Shown piece by piece: positions 1-12,000 of a DNA stretch of 64,000 bases. Each line of letters begins with the position of its first letter. Position 1 is the stretch's first letter. Source of the stretch: Morinoia aosen (taxonomy: Eukaryota > Arthropoda > Malacostraca > Amphipoda > Talitridae); the NCBI GenBank assembly GCA_030386875.1, contig CM059563.1, positions 47,805,602-47,869,601 of the forward strand, in the 5' to 3' direction. The translations under genes were made by a program, and so were the position numbers. A model generated the notes under the pieces. It was not told where the DNA came from and made no database searches. It saw only the letters and a list, made by a program, of their open reading frames with translations.

Positions 1-1604
1 CAAACAAACATCATTTTCGCCTTGACACGACAACGGTTTTGAAACTCTCAGGGATGAATTGATATCCAGACTAATGACGCTAAGATAGCATCTCTATCCA
101 AGGTACGAATTAGAGCAAAATTGAATGCTAAATTTTCTTAAGCTTTGAACATAACAAACAATGAGTGGCAATACAGGAACAATGCTAACACAAATTATGA
201 ACATTAGAAAACATGAAACTTTTCGTATTGGGAAAAACATTATCAACATAAACTGAATTTAAACGTGGGAAGAAGGAGTGAAAAGTTCTGTGCCGCCCAA
301 CAATGAACACAGTAACAACAATCCCCGATGAGAAGAATTACGATGCGTTCTAGATGATGTTATTGTTCACTGAGGGAAAAATGACCTAAAGCGACTGCAT
401 CCTCATGAACTGCTTTAACGCTCTGAAGCATGAATCCTCGTCCTATAAAGTTAATTGAATCGGACGATCGTGTCAAGCATTCTCCGTGATAAAGGTCTCA
501 AACCAGGACAATGTAGTGCATTACATCAACAATACACAGCGGATGTGTTCATAGCAACAGGCGTCAGGTGCCGGTTTTTTGTTTACCATGGTCTCTTTCA
601 AACAGATGTCATATATCTTAGTAGAGCTGAAAACGTCAGACTGGGGCGCTCATTATCGAAAGCCACTATTCAAAAACTGCCGCTGCGGATAATATTTCAC
701 AAGCACTTCGAGATAAAAAATTCTTCTTATCTTGATGATTATTAATATCGGGAACACTGTGACCGAAAGTCATGCGTTTAGCAGGGGATTCAACCAGAAC
801 TGCAGGTCATCAAATTACAAAACTATTGATACGGCCAGTGAAAGTGATCACAGTGTTGCATCAGACAGAAAGGAAGTATGTTCAGATACACGGGCAAGTG
901 CTGCAAACAGAAGACTTGGTAAATCACCCAGCAATAGATTCGAACGTTCCTCGCGAGAAAGAAAAAACGAAAGTTTTAGGAAGACACGAGTGTGAAAGTT
1001 TACTTGTGGATAACATTTGTTCTCCTGCGCAAGCACTGGAATTACGGAACCAATGTCATTCAACAGGCTATCAAGGAAACTCAGCGTATTAGAAAAGACG
1101 TCAACTCAGAGAAAAGCCTCCACAACCGAATACATGCTCAAATGCGCCTTCACAGCATGCGACAAATTTGCCTCCACAGCACTCAAGTCTATAGTAACAC
1201 GTAGCAAGAACCCTTTCACAGTCCCGTGCTCCTCAATTCCATCAGTCTGATTCAAGGATGTACCATTCAATTAATGCGCACATTAAATAACGACATAGCT
1301 GGTTGAAAGTCGCTGACACGATCGCATTAGCAACCTCAGTGGAGGCAATTTCATCTACAGAAGCCAACCATGAACATAAAAAAACAGAACTCAATTCTGT
1401 AAAGCCGCCATTGGATAACTTAATAAATCGGCTAAAGATCATCTGCGTAAATCGGCCACAGGAGAATTCCACGAACTGGCTGCTGAATAAAATAATGAAA
1501 TGGCACAGAACCAGCCACTAAGCCAAAAGCAGTACCACTTCGACGAACCTGAATAAAATCGACATGCTGAAAAATAACTTTTTAACCAAAATAATGGTGC
1601 CTTT
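1..1604. other. No identified gene; possible upstream part of the LINE
   Basis: Only short open stretches, several overlapping in different frames (455-745, 732-995, 772-1092, 1017-1250, 1303-1521). A Ser/Thr/Lys-rich reading at 1100-1520 runs in the same direction as the downstream endonuclease and could be decayed ORF1, but it has no domain I can name. Confidence 0.3.
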
Positions 1605-2330
1605 AAGATATTGCTTAGCAGCGTGCAAAGTATCCCCACAAAAATCGAAAACATGCTAGCCATGGCATCAACCCTATTGCTCGATGTTAGAGATTCATAC
1701 GAAACTTGGTTAGATCTGAATGGAGAACATCTCCCAGCAGAACTCTCACTGTGGGAATATGTGGTACCTTTCAGTCAGTAAGGGAGGAGGCAGTTCCATT
1801 TTCTATGTCAAAGGGGAGCCACAGCTATAGGCCAAAACGGAAGCTCGAACACAGAAAATAGAGCCACTACATCTAGAAATTCAGCCCCTATAAAAAACAA
1901 TCATCAACATTGAGCTCTCCCCCAGAAACCCAGCGAGCACAGTCACTGACGACGATAAACTTCATAATTTTGACAATATTCTCAGTACTTCTCACGAATC
2001 ACTATTTCTGGGGGATTTCAATTCTTCTTATGTTGAATGGCCCGCCGAATAAAGTTGAGCGTTGAAAACAAGTTAATTGATTCCTTAAACGCCTATTCTT
2101 TGCGACAGCACGTCCTTGTACCAACAGGACAGAATAATATCTAAGATCTTGCTATCCGGACCCCAGATTTCAGAATGATAGGCACAAAGGTGACGAACAA
2201 AGTAGGAAATTATGTCAGGATATATCTTACGGTCGCTGTCGATGGCCATAAAGCGGAGAAACAACGAAATTGCTTCTTAAGAGGAGTAAAAACGCAATTT
2301 GTAAGAAAATTAGCTCAAAAAAGCCAGTAA
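1605..2330 (+). mobile_element. Degenerate LINE, endonuclease domain (CR1/Jockey-like)
   Basis: Translation of the plus strand gives the typical order of an apurinic-type LINE endonuclease: ILLSSVQSIPTKIE at the start, DSYETWLD (family TETWLD) near 1690-1720, KGGGSSIFYVK near 1782-1815, LFLGDFNSSYVEW near 2000-2042, and VPTGQNNI-stop-DLAI near 2117-2155. There are several stops and at least two frame changes, so it is dead. No reverse transcriptase follows. Sequence from about 450 to 1600 may be the remains of ORF1, but nothing specific is recognised there. Confidence 0.82.
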
Positions 2331-5300
2331 AAACACGGATCAGTAGAATTTATTAAACAATTTTTGTATCTTTGACTCTGACCAAAGGCAGTAAAGTTGC
2401 TTTTTTGTCATAATTATTCATGAACGTGCAGGTCAGGAAAGATTTTGAAAGCTTTTGGCAGTAATGGAGTTGGGAGAGTAATTTGTTTCCCCCACTTGGT
2501 TCACTATAAATATTTTGATTTTGTATACACACGTTTATTAATTTTGTTGAGGTGTGTAGAGCTGAGCCATTCCGAAAGAATGGAAAGCTTTGCACTTAAA
2601 AGACACGAAAGTCGTTGAGGGCTGCAGGTAATTATTCCCTGTTACATAATGCTCACCTGGGTCGCAAAAAATTCTAATTTTCAATAATGGTCTTTAACTA
2701 ATAACAAAAGAAGTTCAATGTCAGTTATTGAATTAATTCAAAGGTAATATTTATAAGTTTTGAAAAATTGGACATTACTTCAAGAAATAGTACCGTGAAT
2801 GGAAAATTGTTTTAACACTCCAGTTTCATTTCTGTATCTGAAGGTCGTGCGGTGCAAGCATCTATGTAGTGCAAACTCGTGCAGTAGGTTAGATAATGCT
2901 GTTTGTGAAAGTACTGTTATCTAGTGGGATATAATTGATGTATCGCTTTTGGGACCCAGTGTGGGCAATAACACCCGTTATTTTCAACAGCAAATACAAT
3001 TCATAACTTTTTTTTCCGATAACGGCTTCAGTTTGTTGCCGAAAAGTCGATTTAAAATTTCTCGTGCTTTAAATTGCCTTCAAAAGCCTAGACCGTGATA
3101 ATAAACTCATTTATCGCAAACATGAAAATTTGTAATTCTTATATCCACAATTCTCAATAACATGCACAGTTCTTGCACGTCAAAAAATGCGTGAAAATGT
3201 CGACATTAACCAACAGGGATACACGATACAGGCTTGGGAGGCGAGCTGCGCTGTTGTTCAAGTGTTTATTCAAACACGTCACAACCTCGACTCGTACTTC
3301 AATGCACACCCTAGAAAAACATTGAATAGAAAAACTGTTCATTTTCAAATCACCTAAGATAAAAGATAATACGCAGAATGGCCATTTAATTTTGAGTGGA
3401 TAATTGCAACAGCTGTTGGGACATACTGGTGACAGATAAAATTAATCATAGTTGTCGATGATTTAGCAATGGCGAAGTTAAACAGAGTAAGATAAAAGCA
3501 TTATTCAATTTATTTCAATTACGTAGGGTACGAATGGCTTCCACAAGTTGAAACTCGAAAGTCCATCTGTGCATGTTAGTCGTGAATTTATCAGCTAAGT
3601 AATAATTAACTTCTCAGGGCAATCTACGCTCAGGCTTTTCGTGAATCGTTTGTAGAGGCGAAATCACCAAAATAAATTGAATTCAACAAGGTGCCATGGA
3701 CTTAACTGATGGTAGACATGACATTCTCTTGGTCTCTATGACAATCTCAAGGATCCTTGAAGAAAGTGCATAGCTCTTATTTCTACAACGGCAGGATGTG
3801 CTTCAGTCTCATGAGCTCAGTTGTGTCCTGGCTTCGACAGCTGCGTGAGTTGAGTGAAAGATAGTGATTCCAAATCGAGGAACGATATTTCTAGTTATCC
3901 ATGTATAAAAATTTAATTTGTCTTAGCAAATCTCCATACTCTAATTTTGGTAGGCACTGCAGGAGTTATGAAGAAGCGACGTAGAATTTTAAGATCCGCT
4001 GGAGCTGAACAAAGAATTTGCATATGTTAAACAGTTTTACCACGCGAAAAAATATGGGAAGTCTGACAAGAACTTACGGTGAAACAGGAAGCTCAGATGC
4101 ATGTCAATTTGATGCGTTTTTGTCGGACTCATAAGACGGAAGACTTCGGCATCTTTTGACGTGAAATTCTAATGAACGCCAAGAATTGCAGTCGAAAATA
4201 ATCAGTATACATTTCAAGCATTGAAAGTTGTGGTACACACCAACCTTATCGATAGCGAACCTGGTGTAAATGAATTGAGAAATCATGAAATTCATGTTCA
4301 GAACATAACCTGAACTGCGAGCAGTTTCAATCATCGATGGCATATAAACTTAATGAATTAGATTTTGTCCCTAATCGATTGCCTCATCCAAAAACATAAT
4401 ACTTCAATCATTATCATTACAAAATAGTTTAGATTTTAATGTAAGTCTGTTTCTATGAAATAATTCTTCCCTATAATAACCGAATCTGTCATCATTTGAA
4501 ATCAATGCATCACGTGTTACCTATGACAAATGGCTCAGTTCGCTGAGAAAACATTAATTTATTTTGAAAACGGTAAAATTTTAACTGGTATTGAATTCCC
4601 AGGTATTCACTCGTGCATTTATTTCTTTTGTCTTAAAAAGTTTTAAGCTCCACTCGCAATATATTTCATGATATTTCATGACGAGCAAAATTTATTTGTA
4701 TGAGGCTTTATCCATTCGTTTGATCCGTTCAAAGGAGACCACCTCGAGTCCAATATTATTCCTCAACGATCTTAACTCGCATCACAGATACGGTCATTAA
4801 GCATACTTACGAGAGTGATAGAGAGACAGACCCAGCGACCGACTGACCTATTAACCAAGATAACAATAACTGTCAATTATTATTTAGTTGATTAAGCAAG
4901 GTTTCACGCAACACTGACAGAGATGCCAAAGCATGGCAATGGAATGGAAAACGAAGCTACTGTGTACTCAATAGGTGAGGATATTAGTGAGCGAAAACCC
5001 ATATAATATTTTTCCGCTGAAAAAAAATTGACCAAACAATCAAGCTACACTCTTCTTTTCATGGTAGTTTATTGTGTTTTGTCCGTTTGACTAATTTTTA
5101 TTTTAAACATAAGAAAATTGAAACTTGTTTTCAGATTATACTGTAGAATTTGTTGCTCTTTTGACTAGTTCGTACAGAGAAGCCTCGTATAGTCTATTTG
5201 GCCTATAATGCCGACATTGTTTATTGTTACATACTGAGTTTATTCTAGCGCCTTTATGCTGATTATGTTCAAGTTTGTGGTAATAAAATCTTGGAAATCC

Positions 5301-6837
5301 TTTAAAATTATAGTTCCAACTTATTTCCATATGGTACTCATTGTACTACTGAATCGAAAATTAATAATTTCTCACTTCTAACAGATTTCTCATGTCTGAT
5401 AAGTCATGCAAATGTGAAGCCTGCTCAGTACCTCGAGTTCATTCAAGATACGATTATTTCGTATTAAAATCAATGAAACGAGAACTAAAAAAAGTAAATC
5501 ACTAGAAAAATAGCTTATTGTAGTCTACATCACAGGAGAGAATTTCTGCATGTAATTCCAGAGAAACACACTTCTTCTGCCAACAATAAAAAAAGTAATA
5601 GGACAACGCTGGATCCTCCACATCAACATTTTTATGTTACTTGCCATGAGTTCATCAAACTTCCTTAGTGATGTTAATGTTCGTGTTTCGCAATGTTCCT
5701 CACTTGTAAATTGCTTGAAAATTTTGTTCGTAAATTTTGTTTGAATACTCCTAAAACCCACAAATGGGTGTAACATTCATTCTACGACGAGATAAAAACA
5801 CGAGAACTCACAGCCTGTATTGTTAATGAGAAAATAGCTTATAAGCTCTTTCGAAATGTCAATTTTCTCTATTTGGTCACTGGGGATCAAACAATTTCAG
5901 CGAAGTCATGTACAGATATTAACATGTTCTGAAGCTATGAAAATTAATCATGTGCTGTAGCAATAAATATCAAAGTCTTGAGCTTACTTAAAATAAGTAA
6001 ATCGAAAATAAAATTTTTGAGAAAACTAGCTCCATTGTCACATAAGTTATTCTACCTCCGCCCAGCAGTAATCCAGCAATAGAGCAGGCTACAGAATAAG
6101 ATTTTTCTTCGTCTTTTTAAGACAAGAACGCAATGTCGGCTCGAGCTTCGTTCATTTCATAAGACTCTTATAATTTTGATCCCAGAGTTTTAAGATGCTA
6201 TCCCTTTTTTGTGATTTTTTTTCATACCCGTATCCACATTTCAGGCCAGTAAGTACGTAGTGACATCATATTCTTAAACGAATTTATTTTCTTCTATTGA
6301 CCTTCCGTTGAAGAAACACAAAGAATAAAGCGAGTACCTTCAATGACAATTTCTTCTGGCCATATAATTAGCGTTTTAAACTAATGTTTACTTGAAAAAA
6401 GAAATATTTATCTAGCATTATTTTCTCTGTAAACAGAATGACCATTAGTTGAGTCTTGATCTCGAATCTGCAATTTCGTCATTGAAAATTTTGGATTCAT
6501 CATTCACATTTGGCTATTACTTACGCACCTGCATCAAACTTTATTCAGCTTCTAGCCAATGCAAATGCCACGGTGTTTCCCTACCCTTAAAAAGTGTTGA
6601 TAAAAAAAGAAGAACAATGATAAACTAGTATAATGTCACAATAATAATAAAAAAACGTTTCGGGTTGACACCCATAACCAGCCGGGAATTTTTATATAAA
6701 TGCCAAATACAAGATCACGAAATTAAATATATAATTAAACAAAATGCATTGGGACTGAAGAACCTTCTCATCGAACCCGTACAACTTCAGCCTTCTGAAC
6801 AACTGTGAGGCTGCAATGTCCTTGATCTTACCAGGAC
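2331..6837. other. Featureless AT-rich spacer
   Basis: No coding similarity, RNA gene or long repeat is seen. The open stretches are short (under 85 codons) and have no recognisable protein character. Confidence 0.5.
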
Positions 6838-7100
6838 ACTGTTCATACCAATATATATACACTGTTAATACCAACATATATACACTGTTAATACCAACAT
6901 ATATACGCTGTTAACACCAACATACATACACTGTTCATACCAACATAGATACACTGTTAACACCAACATATATACACTGTTAACACCAACATATATACAC
7001 TGTTCATTCCAACATATATACACTGTTCATACCATCATGCGCACTGTTACTACATCATGTACACTGTTAATACCAACACATTCACTGTTAATGCCAGCAC
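6838..7100. repeat. 23-bp minisatellite, about 11 copies
   Basis: Head-to-tail copies of a 23-bp unit containing ACTGTTAATACCAACATATA, beginning at 6838, 6861, 6884 and onward. The first eight keep the period well; the last copies (7020-7100) are shortened and diverged. It shows no coding or regulatory sign. Confidence 0.92.
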
Positions 7101-7947
7101 AAACGCTGGTGTTTAATGGTGTAATATTCTTTTCACAGGTAGATAAAAACATAGTTCATGTCAGCGAAAGCAGGCGTAGGTCTCTACGGTGTCATGAAAT
7201 GAAAGACGGTTTGGAAAAAAGGAAGAACAAATTGACCACGGGACAAAATATAATCTGTAAAGACTGCGAATGTCATCATTTTAAATCGCTGCTTTATCTC
7301 AATTCCTATAGAAAATCAATCAGCATAGCCTGCAGGGCCAAAAGAAAACCTTAAAAAATTACGTCAGTATTTGGTGAAGTGTGGAAGAGCATGAAATGAA
7401 CGCAGTTTCTGAGAAATTTGGAAAGCGGGTTGAACAACAGTTCCAGGCTAAAGGTGAACAATCGTGCTGAAACTTGAAAGTGTGTAAAACGGTCCCCCCC
7501 TTAACAGACGTTTATTTATGGCTATGAACTCATGCTTGAGTGCAGTGAAATATTTTCCTCCATTCAATTAAAGCCCTTCACCGATATTCCACATGAACCA
7601 CTTGTGTCAAAACTCCTGTCCAATATCCAGCCAAACATCTGTCTTACCCCTCTTCCTGAATTTCCAAACGCACTTTTTCCAAATGGGACTCCAAAGATAT
7701 CAGCCGTAAGCCCAAGCCACTGGAACATTATTCGCTGCCTCGCGGACACCCCTTTTTTTCACCCCCTTCCCATAACAGTACTCAAGTTTTCCCCCCCGCG
7801 TAATTTTTCATTAGTCACAATTGAACACTTTCTTATAATTACTATTCTCATTGGATTTATCTGATCCAAAAGCACTTGCAATATTTATAAAGACTGTAAA
7901 CGCTTTCAGGGTATGATTAACGTGGTATTTTACAAATAAACTATTAT
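7101..7947. other. Unassigned spacer
   Basis: Contains a 110-codon open stretch at 7532-7864 (proline-rich, MLECSEIFSS start) without recognisable family, splice context or codon character. I treat it as chance. Confidence 0.35.
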
Positions 7948-8228
7948 GCTCGCCATAGCCATGAGGCTAGAGGTTTCTGCCGCCGTGCGGTAGACCTGGG
8001 TTCGAAACTCGGCGCTGGCGGTGGTGATTTTCTCTGATGGGTATAGGAGAAAAATTCCAAGCACAATACCCCACTCTACCCAGGTGTCTGAAATGGGTAC
8101 CGGTCTTGACCGGGGAAAGCGTCATGGCGTCCTGGCGTTAGATATAAGGCATTTGAAAATCCAATGTACAAGATGATATGTATCAGGCTTGATTGGAAAT
8201 AAAGCATCCGTAGATGCCTTCATTATTT
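7948..8228 (+). mobile_element. tRNA-derived SINE, copy 1
   Basis: About 280 bp. The head resembles a tRNA with a B-box-like GGTTCGAAACT and an A-box-like region TAGCCATGAGGC, followed by a body with CACAATACCCCACTCTACCC and ACCGGTCTTGACCGG, and a tail GGAAATAAAGCATCCGTAG. Copies 2 and 3 elsewhere in the window confirm the unit. The head is too diverged to be a working tRNA. Confidence 0.88.
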
Positions 8229-8792
8229 ATTTAATTCTATCGAAGAATCTAGAAATTGCCCTGAAAAAGGAGAAGTCAATCCTTGCAAGTCATACTGATG
8301 CCTAAATGGCTCTTTCACGCCCAAGGTAAAGATTTTGCATTAACTCTCAAGAAAAGGCTGAACAATTCTTCTGGGTTCCATGTAGTGACTATTTAATTTC
8401 AAATTAGAATAATTTTTTTGCCTTACCTACAAACAGTACGACCGAACTAGAAACCTGTCTAGGCTTTTTAAGTGATAATACGTTTTTAGATTTCTCCGCT
8501 CAAAAATAAAAGGTAATTCTTTATCGACATCTACGGTTTCAAACAACAGCTGCAGAAACTTTGTGTTTACAACTTTCCTAGCTCCTACATGGGATTTAGC
8601 GCATACTGGTTGAGCAACTCACTACCAAAAAATAACGAGTAAAATACAATCATGCGTGTGCCTTATTTTTAAGTCTATAGAATCTAATTTCTATCCTGTA
8701 AATTTTCAAGTATTTTGTAGTTGTTCCTACCATAACCTAAACTCGAATCTATTCGCACATAAATGTTCTTGTATTTTTCAGCCTACGAAGTT
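8229..8792. other. Presumed 5-prime flank / last 5-prime intron of gene A
   Basis: No TATA box or initiator can be assigned. The acceptor at 8780-8781 implies that at least the right part is intronic, so the promoter may be further upstream. Nothing else is recognised. Confidence 0.35.
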
Positions 8793-9006
8793 ATGGCTGA
8801 AGAAGGAATGGAAAAAGCCTACTTCACAGTAGTCGATTACATCATACTTGCTTTGGTACTCTTGGTATCAATAGGGATCGGTGTCTACCACAGTTTCAAA
8901 GGCAACAAGACAACCGACGACTTCCTTCTGGCAAGCAGGTCCCTCTCACCCGTGCCCGTCGCCTGCTCGCTTGTGGCCTCCTTTCTGTCGTCGGTGTCTA
9001 TCTTGG
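8793..9006 (+). CDS. Gene A coding exon 1 (TM1 and start of TM2)
   Basis: Encodes 71 residues plus one base (phase 1) before a GTAAG donor. A pyrimidine-rich acceptor ending at 8781 lies 11 bases before the ATG, so translation should start at 8793 (MAEEG) and the exon should begin at 8782, with a non-coding first exon further upstream that I could not find. An in-frame ATG at 8763 sits before the acceptor and is probably intronic. TM1 is VVDYIILALVLLVSIGIGVY, followed by the conserved DDFLLASRSLSP loop. Same length as gene B exon 1. Confidence 0.9.
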
Positions 9007-12000
9007 GTAAGAAAAAGCTATGGACACGCAGTGTTTATGATCGCTATCGTTCATTTATTTTTTTTATACGAATTAATATAACTCCTCTTTCATTCAAGTC
9101 TGAAATTGCAGTGATAATTGTCTTAAATTTAAACTGCTAATTGTTTGAATTGGCTTGAAAATAACGCCACTTTAGTATCAGATAGCTTCTGAAAATTTCA
9201 GCTGTTTGGAATTTCAAACTATTTTACTTAAAATTCAGCCATATTTTTTAATACTGTACTTATGCAAAATTAAAAGCAGTACGCGATATTGCGACTACAA
9301 CAAGGGAAGTGGGACAAGAACTTACTACAAGTGAGAACAAAAGAAACAATATTGCCATGCAATATATTTGAGAGCGGAATGCTTAATAATTAAGAGCAAC
9401 ACAGAGCAGGGGAAACTAGGTGGTTTGTTTTGATTTGTATTCGTGTCTTCTATGACAGACTGAGACAGAGTGTTCTGTTTCGTTAATACAGTGGTGTGAA
9501 ATCGTTCATGGTGACATGAAAATTCTTTGAATAGGAAGCAGAGATGCAGTACATCATTACACTTCATCGTGAGAGACCGAAATCTCTAAATGACCTATCA
9601 TAAATTCAAGTTTGATTGGAATTCGTGTAATTTTGATTATTCACAAGCGAGGAGAAGCAAAGAGCTTGGCACAATTTTTTTTAAGAAGACATCTCTTGAA
9701 TCAGTTTCTACATTGCCTGCCTTTCCGGATTTAGGCTTGCATAATTTCTTTTTCAGCACAAAACAATTTGAATTGAATGATATTTGAGAATTTTTTTGAC
9801 ACATACTTCAGATCTATGCTGATGTCTGTATTAAATTTCTGGCAGTTGTTCCTTTTTAGCTCCTACTTCAGAAAAATACTATAATATTATCTCGTATTCT
9901 CATAGAAAACCTTTTAGTTCATATTGCGGTAAAAATAATGAATAAATGATGTGAATCAGTCACATAGCAAGCAATTTTACACTTCTGCACGAGTGAAGCC
10001 CATCGGGAAAGTCGAAAAAATTCTCCTCAATCTTCTAAGTTATTCGTAGTTTTCACAAAAATTTCAAATTGAAAGAGTTTTTCTTGATAACTGCACCATG
10101 TGATGTTCTTTCTTAAAATCGTTTTGATGAATCGTGTGACTTTCGTTCCTGAATGAATTTATTGATGACTTTGGTAATGACTCCTGTACCCCAGTTTAAC
10201 TTTAGTTACAACTTATTTGGCGCATGCAAGAAGTAAGTTTTACCATGCGATCACTCTATGTCGCGCGGGCAGAACATTCAGGGTATGTGATCTTCTTGTA
10301 TCAGTTTTCTTTAATTCCAATATTATGAGTTTTCTCTATTGGTTTTGATTTACCAGTCATTTCAATAAATTATTCTGCTGTTTCTAAATCACAATGTTGA
10401 GAGTAGAGTAAACTCGACTGCTCAAGTGTGTTATGACGGTCTTTCTTCTGTACAACGTTGATTTTCGTTACACTTGACAGAGTAACCCAGTCTGACTTTT
10501 TTCCAAAGATATCTATGATTTTAGCCATCCAAGTGTAGCTTCTGCATAGGGCGGCTAAAATTATAGATGCTGGAGCGAAAAAGTGAGACTAGGAAGTGTT
10601 ACTTACTTGTCAATATCGGAGCATCGTTCAGTGAGCAAACTTGAATACTGTTTTCATTTAAGATTACTGTTTTCGTTTTGTAGACGGGAAAACTAATTTC
10701 TTCAGTGGATGATAAAGGCAACTTTTACATAAGTCACAATGGTCCCAAATTCGAGAAAAACCTTATGATGAAACTCGACTTCTATGAATGTAATAGCCTA
10801 TAGCATGCGTTACAGACAATGATGTACATTTATAGTTAATTCACGCTTTGTATGACAGGTTTCACTGCTGAGACATACGCATTTGGTGCGTCGATATGCT
10901 GGATGATGTTTGGTCTCACTTGCGGACTGATCGTCACGATAAACTTTATCGTCCCAGTCTTCTACGACCTCCAAATGAAGTCTGTCAACGAGGTATGACA
11001 TCTATGAATTTAATATGATGTACACTTAAACCCAGAGAAGACTAGCTGTTCAATAAAAAGTTTTAAGCGAAGGAAATGCCAAATAATTGGATGTTTTATT
11101 CAAAAAAGTTTTTCACACCAGCTCTATCAACGATACTTTAGAATGCAATGTATAATTAAAACTGGGGAAGGAGTAAATCAAGAGCAAACTGAAGTGTACA
11201 ATTTTTACACATCAGTTTAGAAAATTAAAAAAAAGTAAATCACTCATGTCAAAGCCGGTGTTCACTTCGCTTATATTGAAGATTCACTAAAAATTTACAA
11301 GCAAAGAAAATGCTAATAAAATTAGACATTTCATTTTAAAAATAAACATCAAAAACGTTTCGATGGCGAATTCTATCCTCAATGTGTAAAATACCAAGTT
11401 TGATCAATACCACATAAGCATGAAACTACGGTCGATAATGAACTTCAGACTATACATCAAAGTGAAAAAAACAGAGAACATTGACGATAATACATTATCT
11501 CTCTGAAGGGGATACGAGCTAAGCATGTTGTTTAAAATTGCTTTTCCCCTAAATATTTTGAAATGTTTTTAAATCCTAAGGTCAAAGTCAAAGGTTAGTA
11601 AAGTAAGAATCGGTTGTTTTTTAGACGCAAGGACTCTATTACAGGGCTAATGTGCTTCTCTGTTGTACATAAGAATAGTTGTGCGCAGTGACCATCGGCA
11701 TACGTCGGAATGACGCCACTCAATATCTACGCGAGAGTGGCAAAACACCACAGAAGGAGTTTTCGTACTGGTAACTTGCTGACTCATCCTCCTCATTCAG
11801 CACTACGCACAAAGCTGAGAAGTGCAGAAAAATTATTCGTGATGGTGATTTTATAGTGTTATTGATAGTTTTTTCCGTGATTTTGACCTTCGGATTTTAA
11901 AATTGTTGCATATTTTTAGTGAAATAACTATTTTCGACAACATGCACAACTCGTATATCCATCAGATAGTTAATGCATGGTTCTCTTCGTTTTCGGTTTT

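Noticed and set aside
6838-7100. CRISPR-like array
   Set aside because: Units are contiguous with no unique spacers, and the setting is a eukaryotic genome.
7532-7864. 110-codon open reading frame
   Set aside because: No family resemblance, no splice or promoter context, and a similar-sized antisense frame; best explained by chance.
8763-8792. Upstream in-frame ATG for gene A
   Set aside because: It lies before a good acceptor (AG at 8780-8781) and gene B has no matching extension, so it is most likely intronic.
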